A stretch of 64,000 nt of DNA, from positions 62,001-126,000 of the forward strand of contig JACKOB010000005.1 of NCBI GenBank assembly GCA_024234575.1. The letters run 5' to 3'. The DNA comes from Hahellaceae bacterium. GTDB lineage: Bacteria > Pseudomonadota > Gammaproteobacteria > Pseudomonadales > Oleiphilaceae. Shown in pieces: positions 7,768 through 18,375 of this stretch. Numbering within the stretch: the stretch's first letter is position 1; every line of letters starts with the position of its first letter. Below the pieces are notes generated by a model, which worked only from the letters and a program-made list of their open reading frames with translations, did no database searches and was not told the DNA's origin. Made by a program: the position numbers and the translations under genes.

Positions 7768-9297
7768 CTAAATATATTCAATCCCCGTTTGTTGCAGGCC
7801 GACCAGGTCAACCACACCATAGTCGTCGACCAGATCTGCAGCGGCCACCGCCAGCGATGCGCTGCTGTATACGCCATTGTCTAAAAGGCTGACGTAAGCG
7901 GCTTTTTCGTTTTGCGAAGGTGCAGAACCAAACAGATTGCCGTACAACCGTTCGACAACGTCATCATGAGAAACAGCCCCCACGGCACGCAATGCTAAAT
8001 CGGCGACTTGCTCCATTGATTGTCCGCTATCGAACAGCGTAAGGCCAATGCCAACATATTCTTGATTATGGATAGATTCAGCACCAAACACTGCCCCCAA
8101 CAGAGAGGCGACTTTGCCGGCATTGCCATCGACATCAAGTGCCAGACTGTTGTCGGCGAATATCAGACGCTCAATTCCGATCAACTCATCAATACCATCG
8201 ACACCGCTGATAACCTCTTTTGATTGACCACGAACAAGCGCATAGCTGCTACGCGTGCCATAAAAAACTGCGGAATCAATTCCAGCACCGCCATCCAGAT
8301 AGTCGTTCCCGGTACCGCCACTGATGATGTTGTTGTGTCCGTTGCCGACGATAGTATCGTTGTAATCAGTGCCATAGACTATTTCGAAATCCCCCATCAG
8401 CCAATAGAAATTTAGTGGAGACGGCAAATCGACTTCGCTAGAAGGGAGGGCAAACCCTACCGCTTCGTTTTCGACAAAATTGAGATTGATATACCAGCCA
8501 TCAGCGTTACCCCTCGCATCGACGGCATCTATTCCGGTGGGGTCATAAAGCGTTACGTATGAACCAGTTTTAGACAACCTAAAAATACCGTCGCCAGCAT
8601 TACTGGCAATATTCTCGCCATAGAGATATTGCAGGCCGAGTATATCCAGAAACATGGGGGTGGATGGATCAAACTGCAACAGGTTCAGACCATAGTCTTC
8701 TTCATAAGACATAACGCTCACCCAATCGTAATCAAGCGCTGCCAGGCCGATATCAGTCAGGGTTGGTCTGCCTGTACCGCCATCATCATGAGGATGTTTT
8801 AGCCCCAGAGCATGTCCAATTTCGTGCAGCAAAACAAACCAGCCCTGGGTTCCGGCATCATAGGACGGATAAGAAGCAGCCGGGCTGTCTAAATTTAAAT
8901 AGATATCCCCAGGCGCCCCAGGATAGGCGCTTTCATTTTCAGCCCCATTGGGAAATATTGCTCTGGCCAGAATATTCGACGAAGAAAATAACGCCATAGA
9001 AAGTGAAATATTTATATCTGAGCCTTTGGCCGCCGCCGTAACAGGGCTGTCGTAGTAACCGATGAAATTGAAATTAACGTTGATATAAAAAGACAAGGTA
9101 GTAAAAATATCATCAATTTTCGAAATGATGCCACCTGTTGCATTGGGGTTGTTCCAAAACAGGCTTTCGACAACATTGTCTGAAAGCGACCAATTAATGG
9201 TGTTATCTGCACCAGTATCCCAATAATAGCCATTGGTCACAGCATCTACTAGCGCATTGCCAGATAGTGGAAGTGGGGTATAGTTTGGTATGGCCAT
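7768..9297 (-). CDS. Secreted zinc metalloprotease (serralysin/matrixin-like) with RTX repeats
   Basis: The 509-residue protein has the metzincin zinc site HEIGHALGLKH at residues 158-168 and the Met-turn SVMSY at 194-198. After the protease domain comes a short calcium-binding RTX region (about 313-352, with GGTGNDYLDGGAG). A C-terminal segment containing VVERLYGNLFG resembles DUF4214-type modules found on secreted RTX proteins. There is no N-terminal Sec signal, which fits type I secretion through a C-terminal signal. No type I exporter genes are in the window. Start at ATG 9297 is supported by GGAAG about 8 bases upstream. The likely role is breakdown of extracellular protein. The family assignment is firm, the substrate unknown. 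The gene is separated from the RHS gene by 184 bases and has its own upstream region. Confidence 0.9.
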   Translation of the reverse strand: MAIPNYTPLPLSGNALVDAVTNGYYWDTGADNTINWSLSDNVVESLFWNNPNATGGIISKIDDIFTTLSFYINVNFNFIGYYDSPVTAAAKGSDINISLSMALFSSSNILARAIFPNGAENESAYPGAPGDIYLNLDSPAASYPSYDAGTQGWFVLLHEIGHALGLKHPHDDGGTGRPTLTDIGLAALDYDWVSVMSYEEDYGLNLLQFDPSTPMFLDILGLQYLYGENIASNAGDGIFRLSKTGSYVTLYDPTGIDAVDARGNADGWYINLNFVENEAVGFALPSSEVDLPSPLNFYWLMGDFEIVYGTDYNDTIVGNGHNNIISGGTGNDYLDGGAGIDSAVFYGTRSSYALVRGQSKEVISGVDGIDELIGIERLIFADNSLALDVDGNAGKVASLLGAVFGAESIHNQEYVGIGLTLFDSGQSMEQVADLALRAVGAVSHDDVVERLYGNLFGSAPSQNEKAAYVSLLDNGVYSSASLAVAAADLVDDYGVVDLVGLQQTGIEYI

Positions 9298-9619
9298 AGA
9301 TTCTTCCGTTAGCGCTTTACACTGTTAAAACGATTGTTCATTGAAGCATAATGATCTGACAGATACCTTATTGTCGCTGCAGATAACCATGCGGCAATTG
9401 CTCCTGACAGACAAGCATCTGGCACCGCAGCGAGTCGCCCTGCACATATACGAACTGCCTATATAGAACTATACTAAGATGTGATCCAATTGATGATCAT
9501 ACGGCGTATACTTTAGAAAGAAAACACTCGTTTATCTGTATTGGGATGACTCGTCAGGAAGACACCTTGACCGTACTTATGAAGTAGGTATACCGGATGA
9601 ACAACAGGCATGAAAAATC
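9298..9619. other. Intergenic region between the divergent metalloprotease and PilZ genes
   Basis: This 322-base stretch lies between two divergent genes and holds no convincing open frame. It should carry both promoters. The only clear promoter-like element is the one facing the PilZ gene (9567-9594), listed separately. Several short repeats of CTGACAG and CTGCAG type are present but form no strong hairpin. Confidence 0.6.
9567..9594 (+). promoter_or_regulatory. Sigma-70-type promoter for the PilZ gene
   Basis: TTGACC at 9567-9572 and TATACC at 9589-9594 are separated by 16 bases. Transcription would start near 9601, leaving a leader of about 20 bases before the ATG at 9620. The hexamers are close to consensus, but the call rests on sequence alone. 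Confidence 0.45.
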
Positions 9620-10039
9620 ATGATTCAGAAACATGAACGCTGCTATATCAGGCATGTCGCGCATATTCCTTTAGAAGTGGAGCCCTATGATGCCAACCAC
9701 CAGGTCAGCCTGCAACTGGAAAACGTAAGCGTTGGCGGGCTGGCATTTAAGTCTGCCAATGACATCCCGGTAGGCACTCTGGTTAAAATAAGGATCAGCG
9801 ACATCAACCCCGAATTTCTCGTTGACGGCGTAGTGCAGTGGTGTAAACCTTCTGCAGGCGCCTTCGAAGTTGGGGTTGAATTTCTCGGGGAGGAGGATGC
9901 GTTTAGAGTAAGAATGATGGAGCAGGTTTGCCATATTGAGCAGTACCGGCAGAAGCAGCTAAAAACCGGCCGCGTTTTGACTGTCAATGAAGCCTCTGAA
10001 GAGTGGATCGAAAAGCATGGGGCGGACTTTCCGCGATAG
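9620..10039 (+). CDS. PilZ-domain c-di-GMP receptor
   Basis: The 139-residue protein has both halves of the PilZ signature: an RxxxR-type motif near the N-terminus (RCYIRH, residues 6-11) and the NVSVGG motif (D/N-x-S-x-x-G) about residues 36-41. These residues bind c-di-GMP. A beta-barrel PilZ fold fills the first 100 residues, with a short helical tail. It is a stand-alone PilZ protein, so it probably relays c-di-GMP to a partner. The next gene encodes a large membrane protein 101 bases downstream in the same direction, a plausible but unproven partner. A second ATG at 9610 opens only a tiny out-of-frame reading frame, so 9620 is preferred, although the SD is weak. Confidence 0.85.
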   Translation: MIQKHERCYIRHVAHIPLEVEPYDANHQVSLQLENVSVGGLAFKSANDIPVGTLVKIRISDINPEFLVDGVVQWCKPSAGAFEVGVEFLGEEDAFRVRMMEQVCHIEQYRQKQLKTGRVLTVNEASEEWIEKHGADFPR

Positions 10040-10140
10040 TCGGCACTAACACTTTCAATTTTCAACATATCTGCCACACTGCTTGCGAGCCATTTAATAA
10101 AAAATCCTGATTTTAAACTCGCATACAAGGAAGGCGTCTG

Positions 10141-12021
10141 GTGACCTATTTTTCCAGCCAAACCCAATCCAAAGTGATGGTCTGCCTCTTTGCAGTCATT
10201 TGCCTGCTGTGCTTTTTTATCTATTTACCAGCGGTGAATGGGCCGATGTTGTTTGATGACAAATCAAACATTCTGTTCAACGATGGTATCAAAATAAACG
10301 AACTGAATAGTGCCAGCCTGTTGCAAGCAGCCTCGTCCATGCAGGACACATTTACCAGCCGCCACCCTTACCTTAACCGCCCGATCAGCTATATAAGCTT
10401 TGCCCTGAACTATTACTTTGCCGATGACTTCTTTCGTTCTTTAAAGGTAACCAACACGCTACTGCATGTTATGTGTGGTTTTTTAATATACGCATTGGTT
10501 ACACAGCTTGTCACACTGGCATCACAAAATACCTCAAGGTACGGCAACGATTCTCTGCCACCTTGCGCACGATGGTTGCCGTTATTTGTGACTTCATTTT
10601 GGTTGCTGCACCCTTTGATGGTCAGCACTGTGCTCTACAGCGTGCAGAGAATGACTATATTGTCTGCTTTTTTCTCCCTGGTGGGAATCGTCAGTTTTAT
10701 ACATCTGCGACAAAAGCTGCTTCTGCAAGCCAACAATACCCTGCTAGTTATCGGGGCCGGCCTGCTGGGGTTGTTTACCGCCCTTGCTTTTCTCTGTAAA
10801 GAAAACGGTATTCTCACGCCGCTGTTATGTGCCGTTATAGAAGCCTGTTTCTTTCGCTTTAGATTCTCACCGTCAACTACATCTGCTTTTAGCACGATGT
10901 ATAAAGCGCTGCTGATTAGCCCTTTGTTATTAGTTGTGGGCTACCTGGTAAAAATCTACATATTCAGTAACGCCGACACGACGCTGGCCACTCGAGAGTT
11001 CGATACCAATGCCCGCCTGCTCACTGAAAGCCGGATTACGCTCGAATATCTCTACTGGCTGGTGGTTCCGGATATTCGCCAGCTCACATTCTTGCACGAC
11101 ACAGTCCTGATTAGTAAAGATTTGCTCAACCCAATTACAACGATAATGGCAGTACTAACATGGATGGGGACATTTGCAGGCCTGGCCTGGCTACTGATTC
11201 GAAATCGCTTACCCTGGCTGTCTTTTGGGGTGCTGTGGTTTATCGTCGGGCACTTACTGGAGTCGACCGTCATAACCCTGGAACTGGTATTCGAACACCG
11301 TAATTACCTGCCCTATGTCGGCCCCGTTTTTAGTTTAGCCTGGGCGATAACGCTCTGCGCACAGAAATTTAAAGCTTCTGCCGTTATTTCTTTATCATTA
11401 CTGACCACCCTATTTATTGCCATGCCTGCCGCGGCGACGATGGAGCGAGTCAAACACTGGCGCAGCGAAGAAGCACTGATTATCCATTTGTTTGATATTA
11501 ACAGCGGATCGCCAAGGGTTTGGGCAAAAGCGGCAGATTTATATTTTAGCCACGGTGATGTCGCCAATACGATGAAGGCGCTGGAGCAAGCCTTTATATA
11601 TGCTCCCTGGGAGGCAGGCTATGGCTTGGCGCAAATTGGCGTGATGTGTACATTTCCAGACAAATTCGGTGTTAAAGAGGTGATAGCAATGCGGGACAGG
11701 ACCTTGAAAGCACTCGAGCAGCTGCCCACCACCTCCTACAGCATCAGCCAATACAGCAACATGATTCATATGTGCAGTGATCTGCAACAGGTAAATGCAT
11801 TCGCCGTGATTCACCAAGCCGCATCACGTATCAACAATACTATTCTGCGTAGCCGCAGCAATTACATGTTGGCTCTGATCGCGTTAGAGAAAAAAGAGGT
11901 GGCTTCAGCGCAACGCTTTTTGGAAATCGCCTATGAAGCTGATCCAAAGTCGAGCGAAGTATTGTCCCTTAAAGCATCGGTTGATCTGTTACTGCAACAA
12001 TCCAAACAACCGAAAAACTGA
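10141..12021 (+). CDS. Polytopic GT-C-like membrane protein with C-terminal TPR region
   Basis: The 626-residue protein begins at GTG 10141, with a strong SD (AAGGAAGG) 7 bases upstream. About the first 430 residues form roughly ten membrane segments. The remaining part is soluble and TPR-like, with repeated helix pairs. Conserved features such as FDDKSNI near the N-terminus, NRPISYISFALNYY, and ELVFEHRNYLPY late in the membrane part match the bacterial relatives of TMTC/GT-C mannosyltransferases. In these a lipid-linked sugar is the donor and an acidic loop is catalytic. Several gammaproteobacteria carry such proteins near type IV pilin genes; none is visible here. The enzymatic role and acceptor are inferred from the fold only. 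It follows a PilZ gene and precedes a transglycosylase gene in the same direction. Confidence 0.7.
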   Translation: MTYFSSQTQSKVMVCLFAVICLLCFFIYLPAVNGPMLFDDKSNILFNDGIKINELNSASLLQAASSMQDTFTSRHPYLNRPISYISFALNYYFADDFFRSLKVTNTLLHVMCGFLIYALVTQLVTLASQNTSRYGNDSLPPCARWLPLFVTSFWLLHPLMVSTVLYSVQRMTILSAFFSLVGIVSFIHLRQKLLLQANNTLLVIGAGLLGLFTALAFLCKENGILTPLLCAVIEACFFRFRFSPSTTSAFSTMYKALLISPLLLVVGYLVKIYIFSNADTTLATREFDTNARLLTESRITLEYLYWLVVPDIRQLTFLHDTVLISKDLLNPITTIMAVLTWMGTFAGLAWLLIRNRLPWLSFGVLWFIVGHLLESTVITLELVFEHRNYLPYVGPVFSLAWAITLCAQKFKASAVISLSLLTTLFIAMPAAATMERVKHWRSEEALIIHLFDINSGSPRVWAKAADLYFSHGDVANTMKALEQAFIYAPWEAGYGLAQIGVMCTFPDKFGVKEVIAMRDRTLKALEQLPTTSYSISQYSNMIHMCSDLQQVNAFAVIHQAASRINNTILRSRSNYMLALIALEKKEVASAQRFLEIAYEADPKSSEVLSLKASVDLLLQQSKQPKN

Positions 12022-12102
12022 ATTTTACAAAGGGGCTTGCTTTTAGCCGCGCGAGCGATAGCATAGTGATACAATTCTCTCCTTAAATTCAAGAACTTTC
12101 CT

Positions 12103-13122
12103 ATGCTATCCAGACGCCAGTTTGCCGGTTTTCTCGCAACAGGTGCGCTTGCTGCACTGCCCGTTGTCAGCCAGGCCAAGCCCCTGCAGTTTTTGTTAGA
12201 AAAGACCCAACCCACCTCAATGTCGGCACAGAGCCGTCTCAAGCTGTCGAAAGCGGTTCTGGATCTGTTAGAGTCTCACTACAAAGGCATGACCCTGCAA
12301 TTTTGGCAACAACCTTTCGAGCAAATTGATTTCGAAAAACGTATCACGAACATTGTCTATTGGGTTGACCTTGCCATCGTTGAACATGCATCGCTGTTTT
12401 CGGTTGACCCGGTTTGGGTGATGTCGCAGATCATGGCAGAATCGCTGTTTTGCGAGCTGGCGATATCTCCGGCGTTGGCAGCGGGCATTTGTCAGTTTAT
12501 GCCGTCCACCGCCACCAAAGCCTACCAAATGACGGTTGCAGGCAGCTTGCCTGCCCACAAACAACCTCCTTACCTGGCCACAGATCTGGCCGGGTCTTTA
12601 GATAACTATCGAGATCTTGTTGGACAACGTAATGCGTACCGCAAAGCGACAAGTGCCCATGCCCATTTTGATTTGTCCGCCGCACTGGAATTATTAGCCC
12701 AAGGTAAGCTTGAGCAAGAAAAAGCTCGCGAACAAATCGAACGGCAACGGCAATTAAATATCTATCGCGACAGAATCAGCCAGGCCAGCGATAACTACGT
12801 TACCTATATCGAAACGAATATTACAGAATTAGGCAAAAGAGATATTTTTACCTACCAGGATTTTTTCACAGGCTTCGACGAGCGTTTTACCTATAAAAAG
12901 CCCATTTTCGCAATGGTACATATGCTGGCCAATGCCCTGCGGGTAAGAAACGGTAACATTCTTGCGGCAGCGGCGGCTTATAACGCAGGCCTGGGAAGAA
13001 CCTGGACTAACGAAGCCATTTACACGCAGTACGGATTACTTCCCAGCTTTGAAGAAACAGCCCGCTACATCAGCCGCATTGTGGTGAACTATGAAGAAAT
13101 ATCGAAAAGGTTTTATGGGTAG
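12103..13122 (+). CDS. Tat-exported lytic transglycosylase (SLT domain)
   Basis: The N-terminus MLSRRQFAGFLATGA has a twin-arginine motif (SRRQFAG) followed by a hydrophobic stretch ending in SQA, so export through Tat is likely. The 339-residue protein carries a soluble lytic transglycosylase domain split by an insert. The catalytic Glu lies in AESLFCE (around 110), followed by AAGICQFMPSTA. The late motif AAAAYNAGLG follows after a charged helical insertion at about 200-230, possibly coiled coil. Such enzymes cut peptidoglycan glycan strands to anhydromuropeptides. It starts 81 bases after the GT-C-like gene. Its target may be cell-wall remodelling for an envelope machine, but there is no assembly system nearby to tie it to. 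Confidence 0.85.
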   Translation: MLSRRQFAGFLATGALAALPVVSQAKPLQFLLEKTQPTSMSAQSRLKLSKAVLDLLESHYKGMTLQFWQQPFEQIDFEKRITNIVYWVDLAIVEHASLFSVDPVWVMSQIMAESLFCELAISPALAAGICQFMPSTATKAYQMTVAGSLPAHKQPPYLATDLAGSLDNYRDLVGQRNAYRKATSAHAHFDLSAALELLAQGKLEQEKAREQIERQRQLNIYRDRISQASDNYVTYIETNITELGKRDIFTYQDFFTGFDERFTYKKPIFAMVHMLANALRVRNGNILAAAAAYNAGLGRTWTNEAIYTQYGLLPSFEETARYISRIVVNYEEISKRFYG

Positions 13123-13181
13123 AGGTTGGGAATAACGATGTGAGATAGCCCCCCGGCCGCTGGGATAGCTGTGGCTAGATT

Positions 13182-16174
13182 TTAAGTGTCTGCAAGTTTC
13201 GCGTGATAGTACAAAAAAGCACTGTTCACTTCTGCTACCAACTCTTCATCATTCCAGGGTTTTAAAAAGAACTTATAAATAGCCCCCTCGTTAACCGCTT
13301 TGGTAACGGCATCAATTTCGGCATAACCACTTAGCATAATTCTTACCGTATCGGGATACATTTTCTTAACGCGTCTTAGTAAATCGGTACCGCTCATTTC
13401 TGGCATGCGCTGATCACATAAGAGAACGCCAACGGGTTGAACCGCTAGCAACTCTAGGGCCTCTTTGGCGCTGGTTGTTGAAATTACATGATATTTCGAT
13501 CGCCTAAATAGCCTTATCAAAGACGAAATAACCGCTTTCTCATCATCGACAATTAATAACGTATCCTGTCCAATGACAGGCGTCTCTACCTCTCTCCAAC
13601 TCGGGCTCTTTAGAATGGCCAAAAACTCATCAGCAGGGACGGGTTTGGAAAAATAATAACCTTGCAGATAATCACAGTTTAATCGTCGCAAAAGGTGATA
13701 CTGCGCTTCAGTTTCAACCCCCTCCGCTACTACTTTTAGGCCCAACGTTTGCGATATTTGCACAATTAATTTAGACAACAATGCGTCTTCAGCACTGTGG
13801 GTAATTTCTTTAACAAAGCATCGATCAATCTTCAGGCGATCCAAAGGAAATTGTTTGAGATAGCCTAAATTAGAATAGCCCGTGCCAAAATCATCAATAG
13901 AAATTGCACATCCCATTGACCGTAACTGCGAGAGTAAGCCAATGCACTCTTCAAGATTGCCCACAATTGCTGACTCGGTAATTTCAAACTCCAGCATTTT
14001 AGGGTTGATACCATGAGTTTTAATAAGTGCCTCAATGTAGGGTAACAGGTCTTTCGAAATCAGCTGTTTTGCAGAAAGATTTATCGCCATTCGGAAGTTT
14101 TTAGGGACCGCATCTTTCCATAAAGCCAAATGCGTAAACGCACTTTTCAACACCCAGTTGCCGACGTTTTGAATCAAATCAGTCTCTTCTGCAATCGGGA
14201 TAAACTCCATTGGCGAGATAAACCCTTTGACTGGATGATGCCAGCGAATAAGTGCTTCACAACCAGACACCCTCACACTGTCACTATACACCTGCGGCTG
14301 AAAGTGCAGTTCGAACTCTTGCGCTTGCAGTGCTCTTTCAATTTCACTGCGAAAATTAAACCGTGACATACTTTGTGAGGCCGCGACGGCATTTAAAAAG
14401 CATAGACTATGTGCACCGCCAGCTACTTTTGCCTGTATATGAGCCTCATCCAGCATCGCTAACAATTGTTCTGGAGTCTTACCGTGCACCGGGTAAAGCG
14501 CCGCGCCGGCATTATAATTTACTTTAACCTGCTCGCCTTCAAATACGATTTTGTTAGTAAATGATTGGATAATCTGGTTAAAGCGGGCTTCGGCACTTTC
14601 TTCAGTACCACACTGACTAAGCAATAAACAAAAGCCGCACCATGGGCCCGGGCAATACTTTCTTCAGGTAGCAATGCCTCAGCAAGGGTATTTGCTATCT
14701 GCCTCATCAGCATGTTGCTGCGGGTATAGCCAAGAGACTCATTAAACTGATGGAAGTGAACAATATTAAGCAGCACGATGGTAAACGCACTCTTGGCTTC
14801 GGTTCGGCTGTCGATGAGTTGCCCCAACCGGTCGAACATGAGCACATGGTTTGGTAAACCAGTTACCGAATCATGTGTTGACATAAAGTCTATTTGTTCA
14901 GATTGCCGCTTTCTTTCTGTAACATCCTGTTTGATGGCGACGAAGTTGGTGATTTCTCCCGACGATGAGATGATGGGGAAAATTACTACTTTCTCCCAAT
15001 ACAACTCTCCTTTTTTATTTTTATTTTGTAACTCGCCCCGCCACCGACGACCTTCCGATATGGTGTTCCATAAATCCTGATAAACCGCTTGCGGAGTAAG
15101 CCCCGACTGAAAAATACGTGTATGCTTACCAATCAATTCATCTTTTTTATAGCCAGTAGTGGCAATAGCACATTGATTGGCGTATTCGATGTTACCTTTA
15201 TTATCAGTGATCACCGTTGATACAGGGCTTTCTTCGATGGCACTGATAAGTTTTTTTATTAACCTGTGCTCTTCAAAAGAAACCAGCGCCGCCGCAATAG
15301 TTCCACCAATTGATTCAAGGCTGCGGCGCTCATACCCCTCAAACCGTTTCCGTTTTAACCAAACAATGACATACCCCACATTATCGCTGGCTCTGCCATC
15401 AAGATTAAGTGGAATAACTGCGCATTGAGTGCCTACCTTCTGCAGGCACTGGGAGTTACACTCAGGCGGATGAGGCAAAACGCGGGCAACGCATGGCGCT
15501 TGGTATTTTCTAAATGCACAGTCTGCAGCCATTAAACAACGTACCACATCTGTTTGATCGTGGTGATAATTAAACACCCGGGCAGTCTGATCAGGTAGAC
15601 TCAGAACCAGCGAAGCAGCACCGATACTATGCAGAAAACTTAGATGTGTAACCGATTCCAGAATATGTTGAGCGAGTGCATCAATTGAGTCGCTTTTCAC
15701 TATAATTGCATGAATTAATTCCCGAACACTGTTGATCTCAACCAGCAGCTTTGCTTTCACGCGATCTTTCATTAAACCTTCGATATCTCTGATTACCAAA
15801 CTGTAGCGTTTGGTCTGAGCCATCACAAACGGTTGGATGGTTACCTCGGTATAAACCGTAGCACCTGATTTGTCGCGCATGATTAATTCGGTGCTGCCTG
15901 GCGCTACGTGCATTAGTTGCGTAAACGTCAGGCATTTGAGTTGATATTTTTTGTCAATCTCAGCCGTATTTTTCAGCAGAGAATCTTGTATCAGCGTTTC
16001 ATTCACTTCGCCTGGTTGATAACCAAAGATACCTTGCGCCGACTGGCTCCAGAAAAGTATTTTGCCTTCCTCAGAAACCACCACCACAGCTGACTTTAAA
16101 GAGCCGATTAGCACATCAAGGTAAGTTTGTTGATCTCTCAGGCTTTCAAAATCGACCATGTAATCAGCCTCCAA
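13182..16174 (-). pseudogene. Frameshifted PAS-GAF-PAS-GGDEF(degenerate)-EAL-REC signalling protein
   Basis: Two overlapping minus-strand frames, 14519-16174 and 13182-14624, together encode one protein of about 995 residues. Restoring one T to the run at 14630-14633 (AAAA on plus) joins them inside the GGDEF domain and reads AAFCLLLSQ without a break. Domains in order: PAS (about 12-125), GAF-like (165-300), PAS (310-425), GGDEF, EAL and a C-terminal REC. The GGDEF signature is degenerate (RAHGAAF), so no cyclase activity is expected. The EAL part keeps EALIRW, DDFGTGYSNL, KIDR and AEGVET, so it should hydrolyse c-di-GMP. The REC domain has VDDE, CDQRMPEMSG and KPWNDEEL. Whether the frameshift is real or a sequencing error cannot be told from the window. 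If real, the EAL-REC half has no good start of its own. Confidence 0.85.
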
Positions 16175-16493
16175 CTAACGGGCTCTGAGTAATTTGTTAC
16201 CCCATAACCTAAATATCAGCCTTTTGTATGCAGCATAACGTCTTACATGGCGTCTAAACAGGATGGCTAGTCGTAAAAATTAAAACATTAACCTTGGATA
16301 TATATTCCACCAGCGGCACACTCGCCCCAATTTTTAACCGCTGTATGCCACTATCAATACCTGACCCAGTTATAGGCTGCTCCCTGGCAGCAATGTCAAA
16401 CTTATCAATATCCCCCCAACACATTGTATCTATATTCCTAATTAATCAGTGTAGTTCATAAACGGAGCACGGGTTGCTGCTTTTGGCTATACA
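16175..16493. other. Intergenic region with no recognisable feature
   Basis: This 319-base stretch separates two minus-strand signalling genes. I find no plausible open frame and no strong terminator. There is only a weak inverted repeat GCTGC/GCAGC around 16377-16392. It probably holds the promoter of the 13182-16174 gene. Confidence 0.5.
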
Positions 16494-18215
16494 TTAATGG
16501 GTAACTTGCTCTGCCTGACTGAATGGCAGCTTGATAATAAAGGTGCTGCCAACTCCGGGTGTGCTTATAACCTCAATCTCACCTTTATGCTGATTAACAA
16601 TAATGTCGTAGCTGATGTTTAGCCCCAGCCCAGTGCCCTTACCAACAGGCTTGGTGGTAAAAAATGGATCAAATATATTTTTTCGAACGTCCTCAGGAAT
16701 ACCGATGCCGGAGTCTTCCACTGAAAAGCAGACAAAGGATTTTTCTGTCCAGGATTTGATGCGGATAAGACCATGCCGACCCGAATCTTTAATTGCGTGA
16801 GAGGCGTTAACCAACAAATTGGAAATCACCTGATTGATCTGACCATAATTCGCCTCGACCATCGATTCGTTTAACAGTTCTTTCTCTACATTACAGTCGT
16901 ACTTTAGCTCATTCCAAACCAGTTTCAGTGTGCTCTCTATGGCATCATTAATATTAAATATTTTTCGCTTTCCGGCATCATCTACACGGGAAAAGTCTTT
17001 TAAATTGCGCACGATTTCTTGCACCCGGCCAACACCTTCGAGGCACTCTTTTACGATCTCTGGCAAGTCATCAAGGATAAACTGCAAGTCATTCTCGGCA
17101 TCTATTGTCGCAATCTGGGCTTTCTTGCCCTCTCCCTGATCTGCCAACAATATATTTCTATAGGCTTCGATTAGTAGCTGCAGAGAATCAAAGTACTCTT
17201 GCAATCTATTAATATTGCTCGACACATAGCCAACAGGGTTATTAATTTCGTGCGCAACTCCCGCCGCTAACTGACCGATGGAGGCAAGCTTTTCCTGTTG
17301 CATCATTTTGGTCTGGGCGAATTTTAGGTCTTCGTAGGATTCTTTTAGCTTTTCATTGGACGCAGAAAGCTCTTCTGTCCTTTCTTTAACGCGGGACTCA
17401 AGCTCTTCATTCAGCATTTTTAATTCTTCAGAATATTGCGATAGCTCTCCTACCAAGGACACTACCGCACCTATCAACACACTAAAAGCACGAAAGAAAT
17501 CACCCACTTCATCGTTACGAGACATTTCTTCCGAGTACTGCCCAATAAGGGGGCGAAGCGATTGAATACTTGCAAAGTCATACTTTTCTTCCGCAAGCTC
17601 ACGATTGAACTCAGATATTACTTCTCCCACAGAAGTCGCCAACGCATGCGATTTTTTAAATGGCCGCAGGAAGTTGCGGCTAAGAATAATAAAAAGCACC
17701 AAACCAAATACAACCATTTTAAGAATAAGATAGAAGATATCACCATAAAACCTTGTTGATATCACCTTATCAACCGGGGATGAGTCAAAAAATAACGTGA
17801 TCGTGCCAAGCTCTTGCTTATTCCACAAAACTAGTTGTCGTCTCACTTCTATCTGCTTACCAGGAAACAAACCATCAAGTTGCAAATGCGCCTCATCGAC
17901 ATCACCCATAACGTCAATGTAGCCGCTGTAAATTAACTCCTCTTCGGTCGTGACAATATTTGAGGCAACAACGATTCCACGCAAGATCTCGTCGGAGCTT
18001 AATATTTTACTGAGGTGCCGGATGTTTTGAGTGTCTAAAGACCAAAGAAGTGTCGAAACCGACTGGGCGGCAACGTCTGTTAAATATTCAGTTTTTTGCT
18101 GATAACGACTTTTTTCATCCCGGTAAAAAACAAAAAGCTGAAATGTGCTTACCAATATCGTAAACACTAGAAATAAAGCCAGTATCGAAATAATTATTCG
18201 ATTAACAAATGACAC
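16494..18215 (-). CDS. Membrane sensor histidine kinase
   Basis: The 573-residue protein has an N-terminal membrane helix (8-30), a periplasmic sensor region of about 125 residues, and a second helix (about 158-180). A coiled-coil linker then leads into the kinase core. The phosphoacceptor region reads [13 protein letters not shown]; the ATPase part has [15 protein letters not shown] (N box), DSGIGIP (G1), FDPFFTTKP (F) and GKGTGLGL (G2). The H box with NNPVGY is the NtrB/ZraS-like type. It is closely similar in its core to the divergent kinase at 18376-20217, so the two look like duplicates with different sensors. No REC is attached. Likely partners are the REC proteins at 13182, 20210 and 21587. 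Confidence 0.92.
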   Translation of the reverse strand: MSFVNRIIISILALFLVFTILVSTFQLFVFYRDEKSRYQQKTEYLTDVAAQSVSTLLWSLDTQNIRHLSKILSSDEILRGIVVASNIVTTEEELIYSGYIDVMGDVDEAHLQLDGLFPGKQIEVRRQLVLWNKQELGTITLFFDSSPVDKVISTRFYGDIFYLILKMVVFGLVLFIILSRNFLRPFKKSHALATSVGEVISEFNRELAEEKYDFASIQSLRPLIGQYSEEMSRNDEVGDFFRAFSVLIGAVVSLVGELSQYSEELKMLNEELESRVKERTEELSASNEKLKESYEDLKFAQTKMMQQEKLASIGQLAAGVAHEINNPVGYVSSNINRLQEYFDSLQLLIEAYRNILLADQGEGKKAQIATIDAENDLQFILDDLPEIVKECLEGVGRVQEIVRNLKDFSRVDDAGKRKIFNINDAIESTLKLVWNELKYDCNVEKELLNESMVEANYGQINQVISNLLVNASHAIKDSGRHGLIRIKSWTEKSFVCFSVEDSGIGIPEDVRKNIFDPFFTTKPVGKGTGLGLNISYDIIVNQHKGEIEVISTPGVGSTFIIKLPFSQAEQVTH

Positions 18216-18375
18216 ATTAATACTCGACGCAGCTGATTTTTAAAAATGGTCTAAACTACAGTTAAGCTTTAATTCACACATATTTCCATTAAATCGAAGA
18301 GACTTTCAGCTCCCTGTGAATGGTTGATAATGTATGTAATACCTGACGCTCCGCTGAATAATCCGGAAAAATGCG

